From positions 1 to 64,000 of the forward strand of contig SUGL01000004.1 in the NCBI GenBank assembly GCA_004963905.1: DNA of 64,000 nucleotides. Reading direction: 5' to 3'. The translations under genes and the position numbers were made by a program. Of the stretch, positions 46,498 through 58,476 are shown piece by piece (positions within the stretch are counted from its first letter, which is position 1; each line of letters opens with the position of its first letter). Origin of the DNA: Mesorhizobium sp. (GTDB lineage Bacteria; Pseudomonadota; Alphaproteobacteria; Rhizobiales; Rhizobiaceae). The notes below the pieces were generated by a model. That model was not told the DNA's origin, searched no databases, and saw only the letters and a program-made list of their open reading frames with translations.

Positions 46498-47421
46498 ATG
46501 CATCGAGCTGCCTATCTGTTCCTTCTCTCCACCATGCTGCTATGGGGCGGCAATTCAGTAGCCGGCAAGCTTGCCGTCGGCCATGTGTCGCCGATGACAT
46601 TGGTTTTCCTGCGCTGGGTGTTGGCGGTCCTGATCATGCTGCCCGTCGGCTGGCGGGCGTTTCGCGAGGACTGGCCCGAGCTGCGCCGGCATTGGCTGCT
46701 GCTCGCCGGACTCGGCGCCTGCGGCTTCACGATCTTCAACGTCATCTTCTACACGGCGCTCAACTACACGACCGCCATCAATGTCTCGATCGAGCAGGCC
46801 GCCATACCGATCGTCATCATCCTTGCGAACTTCGTGCTGTTCCGCCTGCACGTGCAGCGCCTGCAGATCGTCGGCGTGGCGCTGACCATCGTCGGCGTCG
46901 CCCTCACCGCCAGCCATGGCGATCTCAGCCAGTTGCTGAAGCTCGATCTCAATTTCGGCGATGCGATCATGCTGGTTGCGGTGCTCTGCTACAGCCTCTA
47001 TTCGGTGGGGCTGCGTCTGAAGCCGGCCATTCGCTGGCAAAGCTTCATGCTGGCTTTGTCGTTCGCCGCGCTTTTGACCTCGTTGCCCTTCTTTGTCTGG
47101 GAGGTGGCGGCCGGCCGCGTCATCGTCCCGGACGCGCGAGGATGGGCGGTCGCGTTCTACACCGCGCTCGGCGCGTCGGTCGTCTCGCAGATCTTCTACA
47201 TCCGGGGCAATGAACTGATCGGCGCCAATCGCGCTGGGCTGTTCATCAATCTGGTGCCGATCTTCGGTACGCTGCTTTCGGTGCTGGTCGTCGGCGAACA
47301 GTTCGAGCTCTATCAGGGTCTTGCGCTCGCGCTCGTGCTCGGAGGCATCGCGCTGGCCGAATACAGTGGCAGAAGGGCGACCCTGCAGGCATCGCGGCCT
47401 TTGCTGCAAGGCAGCGATTGA
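46498..47421 (+). CDS. EamA/DMT-family transporter
   Basis: A 307-residue drug/metabolite transporter with ten predicted helices in two EamA repeats (about residues 5-140 and 155-295). The first helix motif LLWGGNSVAGKLA and the second-repeat SQIFYIRGNELIGANRAG are typical. Exported or imported metabolite unknown; amino acid efflux is common in the family. Confidence 0.9.
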   Translation: MHRAAYLFLLSTMLLWGGNSVAGKLAVGHVSPMTLVFLRWVLAVLIMLPVGWRAFREDWPELRRHWLLLAGLGACGFTIFNVIFYTALNYTTAINVSIEQAAIPIVIILANFVLFRLHVQRLQIVGVALTIVGVALTASHGDLSQLLKLDLNFGDAIMLVAVLCYSLYSVGLRLKPAIRWQSFMLALSFAALLTSLPFFVWEVAAGRVIVPDARGWAVAFYTALGASVVSQIFYIRGNELIGANRAGLFINLVPIFGTLLSVLVVGEQFELYQGLALALVLGGIALAEYSGRRATLQASRPLLQGSD

Positions 47422-47480
47422 CAATGGCAATACGAGTTTGAACCCAGCTTCCTTGCCGGCAACTTATTGACTTGAGAAAA

Positions 47481-47513
47481 GGGCCTCGCCTGCCGCGGCA
47501 GGCGAGGCCCTTT
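47481..47513. terminator. bidirectional terminator between EamA gene and serA
   Basis: A 14-bp perfect stem GGGCCTCGCCTGCC / GGCAGGCGAGGCCC with a GC loop, A-rich on one side and TTT on the other, so it can serve both convergent genes. Confidence 0.9.
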
Positions 47514-47524
47514 CGATGACTTAA

Positions 47525-49126
47525 TCAATCGCTCCCGACGTCGAAATGCAGCGGCTTGGCCGAGTCGATCGACTGGTGCGCCCGCAGCTGATCGAGCACC
47601 TTTTCCGGGAAGGGCGCGTCGAGATAGAGCAGCGCGATCGCATCGCCGCCCGGCCGGTTGCGGCCGAGCTGGAAGTTGGCGATGTTGACGCCGTTCTCGC
47701 CGCAGACGGTGCCGAGCAGGCCGATGATGCCGGGCGCGTCCGCATTGGTCGTGTAGAGCATGTGCTGGCCGACCTCGGCATCGAGGTTGATGCCCTTGAT
47801 CTGGATGAAGCGCGGCTTGTGGTCGGAGAAACAGGTGCCGGCGATCGAACGCGTCATATGCTCGGTGGTGACGGTGAGCTTGATATAACCGTCGAAGACG
47901 CCCGATTTGTCGCGCTTGACCTCGGCAACGATGATGCCGCGCTCCTTCACCATGATCGGCGCCGACACCATGTTGACGTCCGAGACCTGCGGCCGGATCA
48001 GGCCGGCAAGAGCGGCGCTCACCAGCGCTCGCGTGTTCATGGTCGCGGTCGAGCCGTCGAACAGGATCTCGACCTCCTTGATCGGATCCTCGGTGACCTG
48101 GCCGACAAAGGCGCCGAGCACCTCGGCGAGCTTGACGAAGGGTTTCAGCCTCGGCGCTTCCTCGGCGGTGATCGAGGGCATGTTGATGGCATTGGAGACG
48201 GCGCCCTTGATCAGGTAGTCGGACATCTGCTCGGCGACCTGAAGGGCGACGTTCTCCTGCGCCTCGGTTGTCGAGGCGCCGAGATGCGGGGTGGCAACGA
48301 CATTCTCCAGGCCGAACAGCGCGTTCTGCTCGGCCGGCTCCACCTCGAAGACGTCGACGCCGGCGCCGGCAACCTTGCCGCTCTTCAGTGCCGCGACCAG
48401 GTCGGCCTCGACGACCAGCCCGCCGCGCGCGCAATTGATGATGCGCACGCCGTCCTTCATCTTGGCGATCGCGGCCGCGTCGATGATGTTGCGCGTCTTG
48501 TCGGTCAGCGGCGTGTGCAAGGTGATGAAGTCGGCGCGGGCGAAGAGATCGTCGAGCTCGACCTTCTCGACGCCGAGTTCTTCGGCGCGGCTGTCCGACA
48601 GGAACGGATCGAAGGCAATCACATGCATCTTCAGGCCGACACCGCGCGTCGCGACGATCGAGCCGATATTGCCGCAGCCGATCACGCCCAGCGTCTTGCC
48701 GGTGATCTCGATACCCATGAAGCGGTTCTTCTCCCACTTGCCGGCATGGGTCGAGGCGTTGGCCTCCGGGATCTGGCGCGCCAGCGCGAAGATCATCGCC
48801 ACGGCGTGCTCTGCCGTGGTGATCGAGTTGCCGAAGGGCGTGTTCATCACGATGATGCCCCTGCGGCTCGCCGCGGGGATGTCGACATTGTCGACGCCGA
48901 TGCCGGCACGACCGACGACCTTTAGCCTGGTGGCGGCATTGATCAGCTTCTCGGTGACCTTGGTCGCCGAGCGGATGGCGAGGCCGTCATATTGGCCGAT
49001 CACTTCTGCAAGCTTTTCCTTGTCCTTGCCGAGATCGGGCAAGTAGTCCACCTCGATGCCGCGATCCTTGAAAATCTGCACGGCGGTCGTTGAAAGTTTA
49101 TCCGATACGAGAACGCGGGGCGCCAT
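47525..49126 (-). CDS. serA: D-3-phosphoglycerate dehydrogenase
   Basis: A 533-residue enzyme of the long SerA type, oxidising 3-phosphoglycerate to 3-phosphohydroxypyruvate, the first step of serine synthesis. The Rossmann motif GVIGCGNIGSIVA, catalytic Arg/Glu/His region (NCARGGLVVE; HLGAST) and the C-terminal ASB and ACT domains (PGIIGLLGTVCGENGVNIANF) are present; the ACT domain suggests serine feedback. ATG 49126 has AGGAGG five bases upstream. It follows serC in the same operon. Confidence 0.96.
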   Translation of the reverse strand: MAPRVLVSDKLSTTAVQIFKDRGIEVDYLPDLGKDKEKLAEVIGQYDGLAIRSATKVTEKLINAATRLKVVGRAGIGVDNVDIPAASRRGIIVMNTPFGNSITTAEHAVAMIFALARQIPEANASTHAGKWEKNRFMGIEITGKTLGVIGCGNIGSIVATRGVGLKMHVIAFDPFLSDSRAEELGVEKVELDDLFARADFITLHTPLTDKTRNIIDAAAIAKMKDGVRIINCARGGLVVEADLVAALKSGKVAGAGVDVFEVEPAEQNALFGLENVVATPHLGASTTEAQENVALQVAEQMSDYLIKGAVSNAINMPSITAEEAPRLKPFVKLAEVLGAFVGQVTEDPIKEVEILFDGSTATMNTRALVSAALAGLIRPQVSDVNMVSAPIMVKERGIIVAEVKRDKSGVFDGYIKLTVTTEHMTRSIAGTCFSDHKPRFIQIKGINLDAEVGQHMLYTTNADAPGIIGLLGTVCGENGVNIANFQLGRNRPGGDAIALLYLDAPFPEKVLDQLRAHQSIDSAKPLHFDVGSD

Positions 49127-49160
49127 AACGGCCTCCTTGAAGGGAATTGAGCGTGTTGGG

Positions 49161-49192
49161 AATTCGTGGCGGCCCACAGGCCGCCACGAATT
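49161..49192 (-). terminator. serC-serA intercistronic hairpin
   Basis: A perfect 14-bp stem AATTCGTGGCGGCC / GGCCGCCACGAATT with a four-base loop, directly after the serC stop. There is no U-run on the minus strand, so it is more likely an RNA-stabilising or attenuating hairpin than a full terminator. Confidence 0.75.
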
Positions 49193-50368
49193 TCAGGCCG
49201 CTGCTTTGAGCGACGCCTTCTGCGAGGCAAAGGCCCAGTCGAGCCATGGCAGCAGCGCTTCGAGATCGGAGGTCTCGACGGTCGCGCCGCACCAGATGCG
49301 CAGGCCGGGCGGCGCGTCGCGATAGGAGCCGATGTCGTAGGCGACGCCTTCCTTGTCGAGCGCCGAGACGATGCCCTTGGCGAACGCCGCCTGACCGTCG
49401 GCGTCGAGCCCCGCCACTTGCACGTCGGTGAAGGAGAGGCACACCGAAGTGTTCGAGCGCGTCGCCGGATCGACGGCCAGATGGCCGAGCCACGATGACT
49501 TGTCCACGAACCGGTCGAGCACCGCGGCATTGGCGTCGGCGCGGGCAATGAGCGCTTCCAGGCCGCCGATCGACTTCGCCCATTGAAGGGCATCGAGATA
49601 GTCCTCGACGCACAGCATCGACGGCGTGTTGATGGTCTCGCCCTTGAAGATGCCCTCGATCAGCTTGCCGCCCGAGGTCAGGCGGAAGATCTTCGGCAGA
49701 GGCCAGGCCGGCTTGTAGGTTTCCAGCCGCTCGACGGCGCGTGGGCTGAGGATCAGCATGCCGTGCGCGCCCTCGCCGCCCAGCACCTTCTGCCAGGAGA
49801 AGGTCACGACATCGAGTTTTTCGAAGTCGAGCCTCTGGGCGAACGCGGCCGAAGTCGCGTCGCAAATGGTCAGGCCCTTGCGGTCGGCCGGAATGAAATC
49901 GCCGTTCGGCACGCGCACGCCGGAAGTCGTACCGTTCCAGGTGAAGACCACGTCGCGGTCGAAATCGATCTGCGTCAGGTCCGGCAACATACCGTAGTCG
50001 GCCTCGAACTTGCGCACGTCGGCGAGCTTGAGCTGCTTGACGACATCGGTCACCCAGCCGGAACCGAAACTTTCCCAGGCGACCATGTCGACGCCTCGCT
50101 CGCCGAGCAGCGACCACAGTGCCATCTCCACCGCGCCGGTATCGGACGCCGGCACGATGCCGATGCGATAGTTGGCAGGAACCTTGAGGATCTCGCGCGT
50201 CAGCTCGATCGCCTGTTCGAGCTTCGCCTTGCCGATCTTGGCCCGATGGGAACGTCCGAGCGCGGCGGCTTTCAGCGCCTCGGCCGACCAGCCGGGGCGT
50301 TTTGCGCAGGGACCTGAGGAGAAATTGGGATTTGCCGGACGGAGTCCGGGCTTGGTAAGCGTCGTCAT
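49193..50368 (-). CDS. serC: phosphoserine aminotransferase
   Basis: A 391-residue PLP enzyme making phosphoserine from phosphohydroxypyruvate and glutamate, the second step of serine synthesis. The PLP lysine is in [15 protein letters not shown]. The N-terminal [16 protein letters not shown] matches the alphaproteobacterial SerC type. It is the first gene of serC-serA and has a structured leader resembling the serC RNA motif. Confidence 0.95.
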   Translation of the reverse strand: MTTLTKPGLRPANPNFSSGPCAKRPGWSAEALKAAALGRSHRAKIGKAKLEQAIELTREILKVPANYRIGIVPASDTGAVEMALWSLLGERGVDMVAWESFGSGWVTDVVKQLKLADVRKFEADYGMLPDLTQIDFDRDVVFTWNGTTSGVRVPNGDFIPADRKGLTICDATSAAFAQRLDFEKLDVVTFSWQKVLGGEGAHGMLILSPRAVERLETYKPAWPLPKIFRLTSGGKLIEGIFKGETINTPSMLCVEDYLDALQWAKSIGGLEALIARADANAAVLDRFVDKSSWLGHLAVDPATRSNTSVCLSFTDVQVAGLDADGQAAFAKGIVSALDKEGVAYDIGSYRDAPPGLRIWCGATVETSDLEALLPWLDWAFASQKASLKAAA

Positions 50369-50373
50369 CGTGG

Positions 50374-50450
50374 TCTATCCTTCCAGATAGTGGCCCCTCG
50401 TTGGGGAGGGGTGGCCCACGGACGGCGATATGCTTTCAGCCTTCCGGCGT
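50374..50450 (-). ncRNA. probable serC leader RNA motif
   Basis: On the minus strand, just upstream of serC, the leader can form CCGGAAGG-flanked and GTGGGCCACCCCTCCCCAAC / GAGGGGCCAC hairpins ending near the start codon. A serC leader motif with two hairpins, covering the ribosome binding site, is known in alphaproteobacteria. I cannot align it to the consensus here, so the limits are approximate. Confidence 0.5.
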
Positions 50451-50516
50451 CAAGAGCAAAGTTTTTGTCGCTGGCGGGACATATGTCAGGTTTTTCATCA
50501 CAAGGCGAAAACGAAA

Positions 50517-50540
50517 ACGGCGGATCGCGGGATCCGCCGT
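50517..50540 (-). terminator. terminator of the first porin gene
   Basis: Stem ACGGCGGATC / GATCCGCCGT with a four-base loop, followed on the minus strand by TTTTCGTTTTCG, 23 bases after the stop. Confidence 0.88.
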
Positions 50541-50562
50541 CCGCATATGAGAAGACGCCGTT

Positions 50563-51438
50563 TTACCAGAGATCGTAGCGCAGCCCGAGCTTGACGCTCT
50601 GATAATCGACGCCCTTGTGGATATTGAAGGCTCCGCCGTCATAGGCGACATACTTCGCGCTGGGCACGGCGAAATACTCGTAACCGAGGTCGACAGAGAC
50701 ATTCTTGGTGACCTGGTAGGACAAACCGGCGGCGAGCGAATAGGCGAAATCGTAGCTGGCTTTCGAAGTCACCGCGCCATCGTAGCCGGCGGGATCGTCG
50801 CAGTTGAATTGGTCGACGGTCTGGAACCCGCCAGCGGTCGTGGTCGACGTCGTCTCGACGCAGTCACGCTTGCCGATCGCCCTACTGTATTTGCTGTAGA
50901 CCACACCAAGGCCCGCGCCGATATAAGGCGTCAGACCGACATATGTGCCGAGATCGACATAGCCGTTCGCCATCAGGCTGTAGGCTTTGTTGTTGGCAAG
51001 GTTGGAGCCTCTGCAGGGCGCAGAAGCCGGGGCGGTGGTTTGATTGACGACGGTGCCCGTGTTGACGTCCGAGATCGTCGTGGTGATCGAACCATCGCAG
51101 GTGGTGACGAAATTGTCGCCGAATCTGTTGGTGGGCAGAATGCCGAAATTCAAATCGCCGCGCAGATAGTCGTTGAAATGGTAGCCCATGCCGATGCTGC
51201 CATCGAACAGGCTGTTCTTGGATGTGAAGCCCGCCGCGGTCTCCTCGTTGTTGTAAGGATGGCTGAAGGCGTAGCCGACATCGCCGCGCAGGTACCAGCC
51301 TGAGCCGACCTCGACCGGCTGATAGTCCGGCGCCTGGTCGACATAGATCGGCGGGTCGTAGTCGGCCGACACCGCCTGTGTCGCCGGCATCAGCACGATT
51401 GCGGCGAGCGCCAGTGCGATACGCGATTTTGATGTCAT
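50563..51438 (-). CDS. outer membrane beta-barrel protein (Omp25-like), cysteine-rich
   Basis: A 291-residue outer membrane protein with a Sec signal peptide (residues 1-24, cleavage near VSA-DY) and an eight-strand barrel pattern of alternating aromatics (GSGWYLRGDVGYAFS at the first strand, ending KLGLRYDLW with a C-terminal aromatic). Two pairs of cysteines lie in predicted extracellular loops (TTCDGS / APCRGS and RDCVET / FNCDDP), which could form disulphides. ATG 51438 fits the signal peptide; the frame to 51513 is longer. An exact CtrA box lies about 80 bases upstream. Confidence 0.88.
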   Translation of the reverse strand: MTSKSRIALALAAIVLMPATQAVSADYDPPIYVDQAPDYQPVEVGSGWYLRGDVGYAFSHPYNNEETAAGFTSKNSLFDGSIGMGYHFNDYLRGDLNFGILPTNRFGDNFVTTCDGSITTTISDVNTGTVVNQTTAPASAPCRGSNLANNKAYSLMANGYVDLGTYVGLTPYIGAGLGVVYSKYSRAIGKRDCVETTSTTTAGGFQTVDQFNCDDPAGYDGAVTSKASYDFAYSLAAGLSYQVTKNVSVDLGYEYFAVPSAKYVAYDGGAFNIHKGVDYQSVKLGLRYDLW

Positions 51439-51518
51439 GGTCCCCGGCTCCTGAAGTTGGCGCCAGTCGCGAACGCGAGCACAGCTGCCGTTTCGAGGAG
51501 TATTGTTAACCATAGTGG

Positions 51519-51533
51519 TTAAGTGCCGGTTAA
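51519..51533 (-). promoter_or_regulatory. CtrA binding site upstream of first porin
   Basis: TTAA-GTGCCGG-TTAA, the exact TTAA-N7-TTAA CtrA consensus, partly overlapping a second palindrome TTAACCATAGTGGTTAA. It lies 81-95 bases upstream of the start codon. Confidence 0.72.
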
Positions 51534-51593
51534 GGATAACAGGCGGTTACCGAATTGATTTCGATGTGATTTAACCAGCCGCGCACAAAACGA

Positions 51594-51620
51594 AACCGCC
51601 CGGCAAAATGCCGGGCGGTT
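51594..51620 (-). terminator. terminator of the second porin gene
   Basis: Stem AACCGCCCGGC / GCCGGGCGGTT with a five-base AAAAT loop, followed on the minus strand by TCGTTTTG. Confidence 0.85.
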
Positions 51621-51646
51621 GACGAATTTCAGGATCTTCGAAGCGA

Positions 51647-52465
51647 CTACTTGGTGTAGATCGGCTCCGGCTCCGGCTGGTAGGCCACCACCGGTGCGGC
51701 GCAGCCGTTGTTGCCACCGAACTGGTAGCGCAGACCTCCGCGCACCTCATGCGTGTTGATGCCGTGATCGAATCCCGGCCCTGAGCTGCTCGTATCGAAC
51801 TCGAACATGCGCCCGCCCTGGATATGGGTGAAGCGGTAGCCCGCGTCGAGGATGAGCTTGTCGGTCAGGCAGTAGGAGGCGCCGGCCATGAGCGCGTAGG
51901 CGAAGCGCCAGTTGGACGACCCCGGATTGGTCTCGGTGGTGTTCGGATCGTGGACCGTGTCCCACTTGATGTGCGCGCCGCCGATGCCGGCGCCGACGTA
52001 AGGCGTGATGCCGTGATAGGTGCCGATATCGACATAGGCATTGGCCAGCAGCAGCAGGGCGCTCATCCTCGACACCTCGGTCGATGTCGTGGTGAGGTCG
52101 GAGGTCTGGCCGTTGAAGTTCGACTTGAACCAGTAGTCGGCGGTCAGATCGGTACGGAAGTAATCGTTGACCTTGTAGCCGACGCCGGCGCCGAGCGAAA
52201 AGCCGCCCTTGAGCTTGCCGAAATCGAAATCGTTGGTGCCGGGCGGCGGGCCGTACGTAATGTAGTCGATGCCACGCAAAGTCGACTTGTGATAGTCGAT
52301 GTCGCCGCGGATGTACCAGCCACCGACGTCAACCGGCTGAGCCTCGACGACTGGCGGCGGCGCCTCCTCGACCGGTGGTGGTTCCGCGAGGTCGGCGGCG
52401 AGCGCCGGTCCGGCTACCCCCGCGAGCAGCGCGGCAAAAAATGCCATTCTTGCTGTATCGAACAT
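51647..52465 (-). CDS. outer membrane beta-barrel protein (Omp25/RopB-like)
   Basis: A 272-residue paralogue of the neighbouring porin. The signal peptide covers residues 1-23 (cleavage near ALA-AD), then a Pro/Glu-rich stretch (EPPPVEEAPPPVVEAQP), then a barrel starting GGWYIRGDIDYH and ending VRGGLRYQFGG with a short exposed tail. Such proteins are major lipid-A-associated envelope proteins in Brucella and rhizobia. It has its own terminator and its own CtrA box upstream, so it is transcribed separately from the paralogue. Confidence 0.9.
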   Translation of the reverse strand: MFDTARMAFFAALLAGVAGPALAADLAEPPPVEEAPPPVVEAQPVDVGGWYIRGDIDYHKSTLRGIDYITYGPPPGTNDFDFGKLKGGFSLGAGVGYKVNDYFRTDLTADYWFKSNFNGQTSDLTTTSTEVSRMSALLLLANAYVDIGTYHGITPYVGAGIGGAHIKWDTVHDPNTTETNPGSSNWRFAYALMAGASYCLTDKLILDAGYRFTHIQGGRMFEFDTSSSGPGFDHGINTHEVRGGLRYQFGGNNGCAAPVVAYQPEPEPIYTK

Positions 52466-52539
52466 GCTGTCACCCCTAAGAAGCCTCGGGACGACACCGC
52501 CCGAGGTTGAACCTCGGCGTGGATAATGAATTGCAAAGG

Positions 52540-52554
52540 TTAAAAGCCGTTTAA
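52540..52554 (-). promoter_or_regulatory. CtrA binding site upstream of second porin
   Basis: TTAA-AAGCCGT-TTAA, an exact TTAA-N7-TTAA match, with a further TTAACC 10 bases on. It lies 75-89 bases upstream of the porin start. A small hairpin CCGAGGTTGAACCTCGG (52501-52517) lies between. The rest of the gap to 52725 shows nothing else. Confidence 0.72.
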
Positions 52555-52725
52555 CCGTACCGATTAACCACGAATCCGTACAATTTTAGAGGGAATACCG
52601 TTGTGCGGGTCGCTGCGGGCGCATGAAAAAAGCTCGCCGGGCGCGGCGGGCTCGCCTGCGCAATTTTGGACGGAAAAACGTTTACTCAGCGCAGGCGCAG
52701 GGGATTGGCTGAGGCCTCCCAACCT

Positions 52726-52909
52726 CGTCATCCCAGGGCGAAGCAGGAGCGTAAGCTCCGTCGCGGAGACCCTGGGATCCATGCCGTTACCTTGATCGAA
52801 GGTGCATCGGAGCAGAATTCTGCACCGCCGCAACGCTCGTATTTCACGGAATGGATCCTCGGGTCTGCGCCGCGTCGCTTCGCTCCTTGCTTCGCCCAAG
52901 GATGACGAT
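52726..52909. repeat. TCGTCATCC-ended palindromic element, copy 3
   Basis: Ends TCGTCATCCCAGGG and AAGGATGACGA, with inner arms GGATCCATGCCG and CACGGAATGGATCCTCGGG; GAATTCTGCACCG in the middle is shared with copy 2. It lies 65 bases from the glmM stop. Confidence 0.82.
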
Positions 52910-52974
52910 CGCGATGGACGTTCCGGCCAATCGCCAAGGCCCGCGACCTGTGCCAGGAATCTAGCGGCGGCTGG

Positions 52975-54327
<1,353 letters not shown>

Positions 54328-54694
54328 GCCTGCCAATGTCCCCGTCGGTTTCAGCCGCCCGTATTGCCACAATTGGGCCGCATCCGATCATCACATTTCG
54401 TGATTATATATTACCATTCCTTAGAAAATGATTGTCGCGGGCGGTTCAAGTGATTCGACAGCCTACCACGACCTCTCACTGTAGCGGCAATATACCAGCC
54501 GAGGCGAGCTTTTCCGCCGGATGCGGCTTGGAAAAACCTTGTTTGCGCGACCAGCCGCAAGCAATTCATCACCTTATCGGGAGCAACACACTTTGTGACG
54601 GCATCCGCGCCGGAAGCATCTGGCGCAGTCTGAAGTTGAGAGCTATTGATTTGGTATAGGGACACCATCTGGCGGCAGCAAGGGAGAAAACGCC
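54328..54694. other. glmM/two-cysteine-protein divergent intergenic region
   Basis: A 367-bp AT-richer gap holding two divergent promoters. I see an imperfect palindrome ATCACATTTCGTGAT near 54390 followed by TTATATATTA, and a GATTC site at 54472. No RNA gene or small ORF is supported. Confidence 0.5.
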
Positions 54695-55552
54695 ATGCTT
54701 ATTCATAGACTTGCAACATTGACGGGCCTCGCCGTCGCAGCCTTTTTCGTGGCGGCGCCGGCCCACGCGCTGACCATGGCCGAGTGCAGCACCAAGTACA
54801 ACGCGGCCAAGGACGCCGGAACGCTCGCCGGCCAGACCTGGAACCAGTTCCGCAAGGCGCAGTGCGGCAGCGACGCTTCCGCCGCGACCGACACCAAGGC
54901 GGCGACCGATACCAAGGCAGCCGAAACCAAGCCAGCCAAGAAGACGAAGGCGGCCGCCGCTGCCGATGATGCAGCCAAGGGCCTGAGCTCCAAGGAATGC
55001 AGCGCCAAGTACCAGGCTGCAAAATCCGCCGGCACGCTGAACGGCATGAAGTGGAACGACTTCCGCAAGGCCGAGTGCGGCCCTGGCGCAACGGCCGCGG
55101 CCGCTGCCGCCCCCGCTACCGACACCAAGCCCGCCAAGACGACCAAGACCTCGACCGCAGCTGCCGATGGCGGTAAGGGCCTGACCATGGCGGAATGCAG
55201 CACCAAGTATCAGGCCGCCAAGACCGCCAACAAGTTGAACGGCATGAAGTGGAACGACTTCCGCAAGGCCGAATGCGGCGCCGGCGCCGACGACGACGAC
55301 ACCGTGCCGGCTCCGACGGAAGCCACCTACACCAGCGAGCCGGCCAAGCCGTCGGTCGCAGCGCCGAAGGGCGTGAGCTTCCCGAAGGCGATCTCGCCGA
55401 AATTCGCCACCGAGACCCCCGCCAAGGGCCGCATGCATACCTGCCTCGAGCAGTACTACGCCAACAAGGACGCCAACACGCTGAACGGCCTGAAGTGGAT
55501 CCAGAAGGGCGGCGGCTTCTACAGCCTCTGCAACGCCAAGCTGAAGAGCTGA
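54695..55552 (+). CDS. secreted two-cysteine repeat protein, four repeats
   Basis: A 285-residue exported protein, function unknown. After a signal peptide (residues 1-25, cleavage near AHA-LT) come three near-identical repeats of about 33 residues with the pattern ECS-x-KY-x-AAK-x-AGTLNGMKWNDFRK-x-ECG, each with two Cys, joined by Ala/Lys/Thr linkers, then a distinct C-terminal repeat (HTCLEQYYANKDANTLNGLKW...YSLCNAKLKS). It resembles PsiF-type repeats in spacing but is not a clear PsiF. It has a strong terminator and its own promoter, and lies between glmM and ftsH on the opposite strand. Confidence 0.8.
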   Translation: MLIHRLATLTGLAVAAFFVAAPAHALTMAECSTKYNAAKDAGTLAGQTWNQFRKAQCGSDASAATDTKAATDTKAAETKPAKKTKAAAAADDAAKGLSSKECSAKYQAAKSAGTLNGMKWNDFRKAECGPGATAAAAAAPATDTKPAKTTKTSTAAADGGKGLTMAECSTKYQAAKTANKLNGMKWNDFRKAECGAGADDDDTVPAPTEATYTSEPAKPSVAAPKGVSFPKAISPKFATETPAKGRMHTCLEQYYANKDANTLNGLKWIQKGGGFYSLCNAKLKS

Positions 55553-55573
55553 TCGCGTAATTATTCAAAGAGA

Positions 55574-55610
55574 AAAGGCCCGCGCATCGCAAGATGCGCG
55601 GGCCTTTTTG
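55574..55610 (+). terminator. terminator of the four-repeat secreted protein
   Basis: A perfect 16-bp stem AAAAGGCCCGCGCATC / GATGCGCGGGCCTTTT with a GCAA tetraloop and a five-T run, 21 bases after the stop. Confidence 0.96.
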
Positions 55611-55800
55611 TTGCGCGCGAAGACGCCCGCGGCCTTGCTCGCATTCGCATGTCGCGGGACCGTCGGCATCATCGATTCTCCCACACCTGCTCACCGTCAG
55701 GTTTTGTCGGCAGTGTCGCAAAGATTCCAGTTGAACATACAGAGAACAAACAGTATACAAAAAGATGTCGAGCTTATTATCAACAATCAGGAGGGTCTCA

Positions 55801-56259
55801 ATGTTCAGTTTAAAATTGGCGGCGTTGGCTGTGACGGCACTGGTCGCATGGAACGTCTCACCTGCGAGCGCACTGACGATGAAGGAATGCGGCGAGACCT
55901 ATCGGGCAGCCAAGGAAGGCGGCACTCTGAACGGCATGGACTGGGCCGCTTTCCGCAAGGAGAAATGCGCGACGTCCGCCGCGGAGAGTGTCAGCGCGGA
56001 TTCGGTCAAAACCGCGGAGCAGCAGAAAAAGGACACCAGCGCGGCGGTCGCCCCCACTGTGGCGCCGGCGGGCGTGACATTCCCGACCACCCTCGCCGCC
56101 GAGTTCAAGGCCGAAAAGCCCGCGAAGGCCCGGATGAAGACCTGCCTGCAGGGTTACCACGACAACAAGGAGGCAGGTACGTTGAACGGCCTTCGCTGGA
56201 TCCAGAAGGGCGGCGGTTACTACAGCCTCTGCAATGCGCGGCTGAAAGCTGAATCATAA
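55801..56259 (+). CDS. secreted two-cysteine repeat protein, two repeats
   Basis: A 152-residue shorter paralogue of the preceding protein. It has a signal peptide (residues 1-25, cleavage near ASA-LT), one N-terminal repeat (MKECGETYRAAKEGGTLNGM...AFRKEKC), a charged linker, and the same C-terminal module (MKTCLQGYHDNKEAGTLNGL...YYSLCNARLK). ATG 55801 has GGAGG six bases upstream, preferred over the frame to 55765. The shared C-terminal module shows that the pair arose by duplication with loss or gain of internal repeats. Confidence 0.8.
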   Translation: MFSLKLAALAVTALVAWNVSPASALTMKECGETYRAAKEGGTLNGMDWAAFRKEKCATSAAESVSADSVKTAEQQKKDTSAAVAPTVAPAGVTFPTTLAAEFKAEKPAKARMKTCLQGYHDNKEAGTLNGLRWIQKGGGYYSLCNARLKAES

Positions 56260-56382
56260 AAATCGAATACGGCGGACAAAGCGGTTCACTGTTTTTCCCG
56301 CAGACGTTGAGCCATCATCCTCGGGCGTGTCCGAGGGTCTGCGGACGAGGGAAGCCTTGCCCTGTCTCCAATTCCCAAACAG

Positions 56383-56412
56383 AAACGCCGCGGACCAAGC
56401 CGCGGCGTTTTT
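56383..56412. terminator. terminator between secreted protein and ftsH
   Basis: Stem AAACGCCGCGG / CCGCGGCGTTT with a six-base loop, T-run on the plus strand. It separates two convergent genes. Confidence 0.88.
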
Positions 56413-56436
56413 CGATAAGTCTTTCGCGCACCAACC

Positions 56437-58371
<1,935 letters not shown>

Positions 58372-58476
58372 CTATTGTCCTGTTGGCGTCCGCATGCGGA
58401 CCCACGATGGTGAAGGAAGCTTGGGCCTAACATAGGGAGAGCGCCTCCCCTTGCCAAGCATAACAGCACGCCTCGG

